Shown: positions 4,608 through 8,622 of the stretch, in pieces
How positions within the stretch are numbered: position 1 is the first letter of the stretch
Layout: each line of letters opens with the position of its first letter
Source: Candidatus Omnitrophota bacterium
GTDB taxonomy: Bacteria > Omnitrophota > Gorgyraeia > Duberdicusellales > 4484-171
NCBI GenBank assembly: GCA_016939345.1
Contig: JAFGHG010000155.1
Coordinates: 1-8,622, forward strand
Direction: 5' to 3'
DNA: 8,622 nucleotides
Translations under genes and position numbers: made by a program
The notes under the pieces: model-generated
What the model saw: the letters and a program-made list of their open reading frames with translations, nothing else
Told to the model about the DNA's origin: nothing
Database searches by the model: none

Positions 4608-5847
4608 ATTTGGCCTTTTTCCCAAGCTCTTCTTCTATTCTTAAAAGCTCATTATATTTTGCCACCCGGTCTGTCCGCGATAATGAACCGGTCTTTATCT
4701 GGCCGGTAGCTTTTCCCACTGCTATATGGGCTATGGCGGTATCTTCGGTCTCTCCGGAACGATGTGATATGACCGAGGAATAACCTGCTTTTTTAGCCAT
4801 ATCAATAGCAGCTATGGTCTCGCTTAAACTACCTATTTGGTTGACCTTGATAAGTATTGAATTGGTTACCTTATTATCAATGCCTTTTTTAAGCCTTATG
4901 ACATTAGTAACAAACAAGTCATCGCCTACCAGCTGGATTTTTTTACCCAGCCTTGCTGTTAAGCTTTTCCAACCGTCCCAGTCGTTTTCATCTAAGCCGT
5001 CTTCTATGGAAATGATAGGGTATTTCTCGACCAGCTTCTCATAATAATCGATCATAGAAATGGCGTCTATTTTTTGGCCTTCAAAGATATAAGAGCCGTC
5101 TTTATAGAATGAGCATGAAGCAGAATCAAGAGCCAGAGCTATTTCCTTACCCGGCTTATATCCTGCCTTTTCTATGGCCTGGATTATCAACTCCAAAGCT
5201 TCCTGGTTTGTATTTAAGCTCGGAGCAAAACCTCCTTCATCTCCTACTGATGTGGATAATTTCTTGTCTTTCAGTATAGACTTTAAAGCATGAAAAGTTT
5301 CGGTCGCTGCTGCCAGGGCTTTAGTGAAAGAGTTAAAACCTAAAGGAGCTATCATGAATTCCTGGATATCCAGATTATTATCAGCATGCATTCCGCCGTT
5401 CACTATGTTCATCAAAGGCAGCGGCAGAACATTTGCTTTTGTACCTCCCAGGTACTTATAAAAAGGCTTTTTCTTGGAAATCGCATCAGCCCTGGCTACT
5501 GCCAGAGATACTCCTAAAATAGCATTCGCTCCCAGCCTGGATTTATTGTCAGTGCCGTCGAGTTTAAGCATCAGCTTATCGATTTTAGAAAAATCAGCGT
5601 CTTTACCTTTTATTTTAGGAAAAATAACTTTCTCGACATTATTGACTGCTTTGAGAACGCCTTTTCCGTTATATCTTTTGTTGTCTTTATCGCGCAGCTC
5701 TACAGCCTCATATTCGCCGGTAGAGGCTCCGGAAGGGACTGCCGCTCTGCCCATTATGCCGTTGCTTAAGACAACATCCACCTCAACTGTGGGGTTTCCT
5801 CTTGAATCAAGTATTTCTCTTGCTTTTACTTTTTTGATCTTTGCCAT
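4573..5847 (-). CDS. eno: Enolase (phosphopyruvate hydratase)
   Basis: The 424-residue enzyme interconverts 2-phosphoglycerate and phosphoenolpyruvate in glycolysis and gluconeogenesis. The N-terminal domain has AREILDSRGNPTVEVDV (9-25) and the mobile loop SGASTGE (39-45). The barrel carries the catalytic acid in GDEGGFAP (Glu204) and the Mg ligands Asp241 (ALDSAS), Glu282 (SIEDGLDENDW) and Asp309 (VGDDLFVTN). It also has the catalytic Lys334 in ILIKVNQIGS and the SHRSGETED loop (361-369). All key residues are present and the length is normal. The ATG is preceded by AAAGGAG with 7-nt spacing. It lies 14 nt after the PEBP-like gene and overlaps the FtsB-like gene at its 3' end, so it is part of the same operon. 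Confidence 0.98.
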   Translation of the reverse strand: MAKIKKVKAREILDSRGNPTVEVDVVLSNGIMGRAAVPSGASTGEYEAVELRDKDNKRYNGKGVLKAVNNVEKVIFPKIKGKDADFSKIDKLMLKLDGTDNKSRLGANAILGVSLAVARADAISKKKPFYKYLGGTKANVLPLPLMNIVNGGMHADNNLDIQEFMIAPLGFNSFTKALAAATETFHALKSILKDKKLSTSVGDEGGFAPSLNTNQEALELIIQAIEKAGYKPGKEIALALDSASCSFYKDGSYIFEGQKIDAISMIDYYEKLVEKYPIISIEDGLDENDWDGWKSLTARLGKKIQLVGDDLFVTNVIRLKKGIDNKVTNSILIKVNQIGSLSETIAAIDMAKKAGYSSVISHRSGETEDTAIAHIAVGKATGQIKTGSLSRTDRVAKYNELLRIEEELGKKAKYGGKTFKFKRS

Positions 5848-5861
5848 TTATGATCTCCTTT

Positions 5862-6377
5862 CTACTTGCGTTGATATAACCCTATAATCTTGGTCTCAGC
5901 TATAATGTGACCTTGTATTGCCTTGATAACCTGGTCCTTGCTAAAGCCTTCGGGAAGAGAAAGAGTAGTATCTAAAGCATACAGTTTAAAAAAATAACGG
6001 TGCGGTTTGCCTTTAGGCGGACAAGGCCCTCCGTAGGCGAGCTTGCCGAAATCGTTCTTTCCTAGGACTATGCCTGCATCTTTTAGATCCTGGACTGATA
6101 TCCCTTCGCTTAATTTCTTATAGTCAGTAGGAATATTGATTAAAAGCCAGTGGACCCAGGTTGTGAAAGGCGCATCAGGATCATCACAAATCAAAGCAAG
6201 GCTTTTAGCCCCTGAAGGTACATCAGACCAGGTAAGCTCTGGGGAAAGATCCTTGGAATCACAGGTATACCTGTCGGGAATATAACCTTTCTGGATAAAG
6301 GCTTCGCTTTCGATATCAAAAGCAAAGGCGCTTAAGCCGGCAAAGATTACCGCCAGGAAAATACAAATTGTTTTCAT
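5862..6377 (-). CDS. Secreted PEBP family protein (YbhB/YbcL-like)
   Basis: This 171-residue protein of the phosphatidylethanolamine-binding/Raf kinase inhibitor-like family has the ligand-pocket motifs DDPDAP (65-70), TWVHW (73-77), GGPCPP (116-121) and KPHRYFFKLYALD (124-136). Also present is the N-terminal SPELTW (45-50) seen in YbhB/YbcL. The biochemical role of the bacterial members is unclear; binding of small anionic or phospholipid-like ligands is inferred from the fold. A signal peptide is evident (MKTICIFLAVIFAGLSAFA, cleavage near residue 19), so this copy is exported; E. coli YbcL is likewise periplasmic. The ATG at 6377 has GGGAGG four bases upstream. A TTG at 6398 would put the ribosome site inside the gene and spoil the signal peptide, so I rejected it. 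It sits between dapL (29 nt) and eno (14 nt), an unexpected place for it. Confidence 0.93.
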   Translation of the reverse strand: MKTICIFLAVIFAGLSAFAFDIESEAFIQKGYIPDRYTCDSKDLSPELTWSDVPSGAKSLALICDDPDAPFTTWVHWLLINIPTDYKKLSEGISVQDLKDAGIVLGKNDFGKLAYGGPCPPKGKPHRYFFKLYALDTTLSLPEGFSKDQVIKAIQGHIIAETKIIGLYQRK

Positions 6378-6406
6378 TTTTCCTCCCTTGAAAAACAAGC
6401 AGAGCT

Positions 6407-7567
6407 TCAGCCATTCAGCTTCTTGAGGACTTCTGCCAGCTTCTTCTTGTCTACAGTTAAAGCAAAACGTATAAATCCTTCAGCGTATTTGCCAAAGCCT
6501 AATCCGGGAGTTGCTACTATGTTTTTTTCGCTGATAAGGTATTTTGAATAATCTATAGAGCTCTTAAAGCCTTTTGGGATGCGCATCCAGACATAAAATG
6601 TAGAATCAGAGTGTATGTTCTTAAAGCCTATATTCTTCAGCCCGGCAACAAACAGGTCTCTTCTTTCCTTTATTATCTTCCGCAGACCGACAACATACTT
6701 TTCCTGCCGGTCTAAAGCCAATGCGGCTGCTTCCTGGATTGCTCCGAAAAGCCCTGAGTCTATATTAGATTTTACCTTTAAAAGTGCTCTTATGAGATCG
6801 CTGTTGCCGCAGGCCCAGCCCACACGAAAACCAGTCATGCAAAAGGTCTTAGAAAGAGAATGAAACTCTATTGCTATCTCCTCTGCCCCTTTGACTTCTA
6901 ATATGCTATGCGGTTTCTGGCTGAAATAAATCTCTGAATAGGCATTATCATAAGCTAAAATTATGCCGTACTTGGAACAGAAGGATACCGCCTCCTTTAA
7001 AAAGCTCAAAGGAGCCACGGCAGTTGTAGGGTTATTGGGATAATTAAGATATATCAGTTTTGCTTTATTTTTGACTCTCTGGGGAATTTTTGACAGCTCG
7101 GGCAGAAACGAGTTCTTCTCCAGCAAAGGCAGTTCATAAATCCTGGCACTGACAAAACGGGCTGCGCTTTTATAACCAGGATAGGCCGGAGAAGGCACTA
7201 TGATGTAATCGCTGCTGTTTACAAAAGCCAGAGGAAAATGTATAAGGCCTTCTTTTGAGCCTATAAGAGGAAGAATATGCTTATTCTCATCAAGGCTAAC
7301 AGAAAATCTTTTTTTAAACCACCTCTGTATTGACTTCCTGAACAATGCCTTTCCCTGGTCAAGAGCGTATTTCTGGTTATCTTTGAGCTTGGCTGCCCGG
7401 TATAAAGCCTCTATCACTGCCTGAGGAGCAGGCACATCAGGATCGCCGATGCTGACATCAACAAAATCTATTTTTTTCTTTTTAAGTATCTCTTTCTGCC
7501 TGTCTATCTCGGCAAACAAATAAGGGGGAAAACTCTTAAGCCTTTTTGATAATTCAATTTTTCTCAT
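6407..7567 (-). CDS. dapL: LL-diaminopimelate aminotransferase
   Basis: This 386-residue fold-type I PLP aminotransferase most likely makes LL-2,6-diaminopimelate directly from tetrahydrodipicolinate using glutamate, bypassing the DapD/DapC/DapE steps. The opening SKRLKSFPPYLFAEIDRQKE (7-26) and VSIGDPDVPAP (38-48) are typical of the DapL group. PLP-site residues are SKEG (104-107), NYPNNPT (175-181), YDNAY (206-210, Asp207) and the Schiff-base Lys240 in HSLSKTF. FRVGW follows, and Arg368 (FIRFAL) binds the substrate carboxylate. The ATG overlaps the dapB stop in an ATGA (7564-7567), implying translational coupling and supporting a role in the same pathway. Other class I/II aminotransferases are close in sequence, but the dapB partner makes DapL the best call. 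dapA and dapF are not in the window. Confidence 0.92.
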   Translation of the reverse strand: MRKIELSKRLKSFPPYLFAEIDRQKEILKKKKIDFVDVSIGDPDVPAPQAVIEALYRAAKLKDNQKYALDQGKALFRKSIQRWFKKRFSVSLDENKHILPLIGSKEGLIHFPLAFVNSSDYIIVPSPAYPGYKSAARFVSARIYELPLLEKNSFLPELSKIPQRVKNKAKLIYLNYPNNPTTAVAPLSFLKEAVSFCSKYGIILAYDNAYSEIYFSQKPHSILEVKGAEEIAIEFHSLSKTFCMTGFRVGWACGNSDLIRALLKVKSNIDSGLFGAIQEAAALALDRQEKYVVGLRKIIKERRDLFVAGLKNIGFKNIHSDSTFYVWMRIPKGFKSSIDYSKYLISEKNIVATPGLGFGKYAEGFIRFALTVDKKKLAEVLKKLNG

Positions 7568-8289
7568 ATTGCCTCACCAAACAATACATCTTCCATGGAA
7601 TAAAGCCCGGGTTGTTTGTCAATAACCCATTTGGCAGCCACAAGGGCGCCTTTAACAAATATATCTCTTGTCTTTGCAGAATGAGAAAGCTCTATTTTAT
7701 CGACATCGCTTTCAAAGACAACCTTATGGTCTCCGATGATCTCTGCTTCTCTTATGGCTTTGATATCCTCAAACTTGATATCGAAGCCCTGGCTGTTTAT
7801 GACCTCAGCTATTTTTTTAGCAGTGCCGGAAGGAGCATCTTTTTTGTGGATGTGATGGGCCTCCTCTACTTGGACCCTGTATCCTTTTAAAGTATTGGCA
7901 GCTTCTTTAAGAAGCCTGAACAAGAGATTGACCCCAATGCTCATATTAGGAGCAAATACTATCGGGATATTACTTGCGCTATCTCTTATGATTTTTAGCT
8001 GTTTTTCATCCAGACCGGTTGTTCCTATGACTACGGGTTTTTTAAGACTCACCAGCTCAAGCAGATGTTCTATGGTAGCTTGGGGCGAAGTAAAATCTAT
8101 AAAACAGTCAAATTCAGGAGCAGAAGATATTTTTTCACTTACCTTTACCCTTTCTATTTCTTTTCCTATATCAGGATGACCCGGGCGTTCAAGGCCAAAA
8201 ACAACCCGTAAGTCTTTATCCTGGCCGGATAAACTTAAAATCCTTCTTCCCATGCGCCCGGATATACCGCTGATAGCTATATTAACCAT
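7564..8289 (-). CDS. dapB: 4-hydroxy-tetrahydrodipicolinate reductase
   Basis: The 241-residue enzyme reduces hydroxy-tetrahydrodipicolinate with NAD(P)H to tetrahydrodipicolinate, the substrate of DapL, for lysine and peptidoglycan diaminopimelate. Visible features are the Rossmann loop GISGRMG (8-14), an acidic Glu34 in FGLE after strand 2 (suggesting NADH use is possible), and FIDFTSP (63-69). The nucleotide-binding VIGTTG (87-92), APNMSIGVN (113-121) and the signature EEAHHIHKKDAPSGTA (142-157) with its catalytic His and Lys are also present. The C-terminal GALVAAKWV is typical. The length is slightly below the family norm of about 250-270. The ATG has AAGGG six bases upstream. It is the first gene of the operon, with promoter candidates at 8337-8364, and is divergent from the glycosyltransferase gene. 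Confidence 0.97.
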   Translation of the reverse strand: MVNIAISGISGRMGRRILSLSGQDKDLRVVFGLERPGHPDIGKEIERVKVSEKISSAPEFDCFIDFTSPQATIEHLLELVSLKKPVVIGTTGLDEKQLKIIRDSASNIPIVFAPNMSIGVNLLFRLLKEAANTLKGYRVQVEEAHHIHKKDAPSGTAKKIAEVINSQGFDIKFEDIKAIREAEIIGDHKVVFESDVDKIELSHSAKTRDIFVKGALVAAKWVIDKQPGLYSMEDVLFGEAI

Positions 8290-8336
8290 ATTATGCCCTT
8301 CATATATATTATAACTCTTCTATAAAATTCTATGAG

Positions 8337-8364
8337 ATTATATCACAAACCAGCCAGCAGTAAA
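8337..8364 (-). promoter_or_regulatory. Promoter of the dapB operon
   Basis: The minus strand has an extended -10 TGATATAAT (8337-8345), with TTTACT (8359-8364) as -35 at 16 bp from the TATAAT. Transcription would start near 8330, giving a leader of about 41 nt. A second TATAAT at 8308-8313 could be an alternative, giving a very short leader that still holds the AAGGG site. Confidence 0.6.
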
Positions 8365-8425
8365 ATTATTTCTGAATTAATTTAACTTATCCAGAAAACC
8401 CTGTTCAACTTTAATAAATAGTTGA

Positions 8426-8454
8426 TTTACTTTATGCCCTTTGAACTTTATAAT
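8426..8454 (+). promoter_or_regulatory. Promoter of the glycosyltransferase gene
   Basis: There is a -35 TTTACT (8426-8431), a 17-bp spacer and a perfect -10 TATAAT (8449-8454), with a second overlapping TATAAT at 8454-8459. Start near 8461 leaves a leader of about 16 nt before the ATG at 8477, and no Shine-Dalgarno is visible in it. It is divergent from the dapB promoter, about 60 bp apart. Confidence 0.6.
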
Positions 8455-8476
8455 ATAATTATATTTATCGACAAAT

Positions 8477-8622
8477 ATGAAAATAGCCATAATTGCAGCA
8501 GTTTATCCTTTCAGGGGCGGCGGAGCCCATTATGCGAGCCAGCTCTACCTCAATCTGATCAAAAAGCATGAGGTCAAGGTCTATTCTTATACAAAACAAT
8601 ATCCTCGATTGCTTTATCCGGG
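8477..8622 (+). CDS. GT4-like glycosyltransferase, 5' fragment
   Basis: The first 48 codons are present; the rest lies beyond the window. MKIAIIAAVYPF followed by RGGGAHYASQLYLNLIKKHEV (residues 13-33) is the N-terminal strand, glycine loop and first helix of the GT-B fold. EVKVYSY and the QYPRLLYPG tail (41-49) match a subgroup of group 1 (GT4) glycosyltransferases with P-F-R-G-G-x-A-H-Y at the start. Such enzymes transfer a sugar from a nucleotide donor to lipid or polysaccharide acceptors on the cytoplasmic side of the membrane; donor and acceptor cannot be read from this fragment. The ATG starts exactly at the first strand, but no Shine-Dalgarno is seen. It is the only plus-strand gene and is divergent from dapB. 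Confidence 0.8.
   Translation, partial: MKIAIIAAVYPFRGGGAHYASQLYLNLIKKHEVKVYSYTKQYPRLLYP

Noticed and set aside
5474..5887. Plus-strand 137-codon open frame antisense to eno
   Set aside because: It has a low-complexity Ser/Leu-rich composition typical of the antisense of a conserved gene, and no start signals.
1..8622. CRISPR array, transposase or toxin-antitoxin pair
   Set aside because: No regularly spaced repeats with unique spacers, no transposase motifs and no plausible small toxin/antitoxin gene pair were found.

Overview
This is an AT-rich bacterial chromosomal window with canonical Shine-Dalgarno sequences, a bacterial initiator tRNA and lipoprotein, signal-peptide and pseudopilin signatures that point to an envelope with two membranes. 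Several traits fit an uncultured lineage near the Planctomycetes-Verrucomicrobia-Chlamydiae group, with Omnitrophota-like bacteria as my best guess. They are the LL-diaminopimelate aminotransferase route to diaminopimelate, scattered FTLIEL pseudopilins with a GWDGPYI motif, and a DUF4197 lipoprotein. This assignment is inference; no rRNA or ribosomal protein marker is present.

The left part (1 to about 3600) is an accessory-looking stretch with all genes on the minus strand. In the direction of transcription it reads: a type II secretion/type IV-like pseudopilin (2895-3455), a DUF4197 putative lipoprotein (2055-2765), a GDP-mannose 4,6-dehydratase (823-1806) and a second, paralogous pseudopilin (170-676). 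An exact 65-bp direct repeat brackets this block (1-65 and 3528-3592). The two pseudopilins and the lipoprotein share a 31-bp upstream element that reads as a -35/-10 promoter with a 17-bp spacer. In the two pseudopilins it sits so close to the start codon that leaderless transcripts are predicted.

The centre (3600-3900) holds an initiator tRNA-fMet (3644-3720, minus) with a strong intrinsic terminator directly behind it. Upstream of the tRNA is a roughly 120-bp fold-back region built from GGTTA/TAACC motifs.

The right part (3894-8289) is a compact minus-strand housekeeping operon: dapB, dapL, a secreted PEBP/YbhB-like protein, eno, an FtsB/DivIC-like division protein and a small secreted protein of unknown function. 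Gaps are 14-29 nt or the genes overlap. It joins diaminopimelate/lysine supply for peptidoglycan, a glycolytic enzyme and a divisome component. I see no convincing terminator between the last gene and the tRNA, so the tRNA may be its tail. A divergent plus-strand glycosyltransferase (GT4-like) starts at 8477 and runs off the window.

The most unusual signal is not a gene. Intergenic regions carry degenerate heptanucleotide tandem repeats with different unit sequences: TCCCTAA-like, TAATTGT-like, TACTAGT-like, and a looser 14-nt-phased GGTTA block. They recall the short tandemly repeated repetitive (STRR) heptamers of filamentous cyanobacteria.
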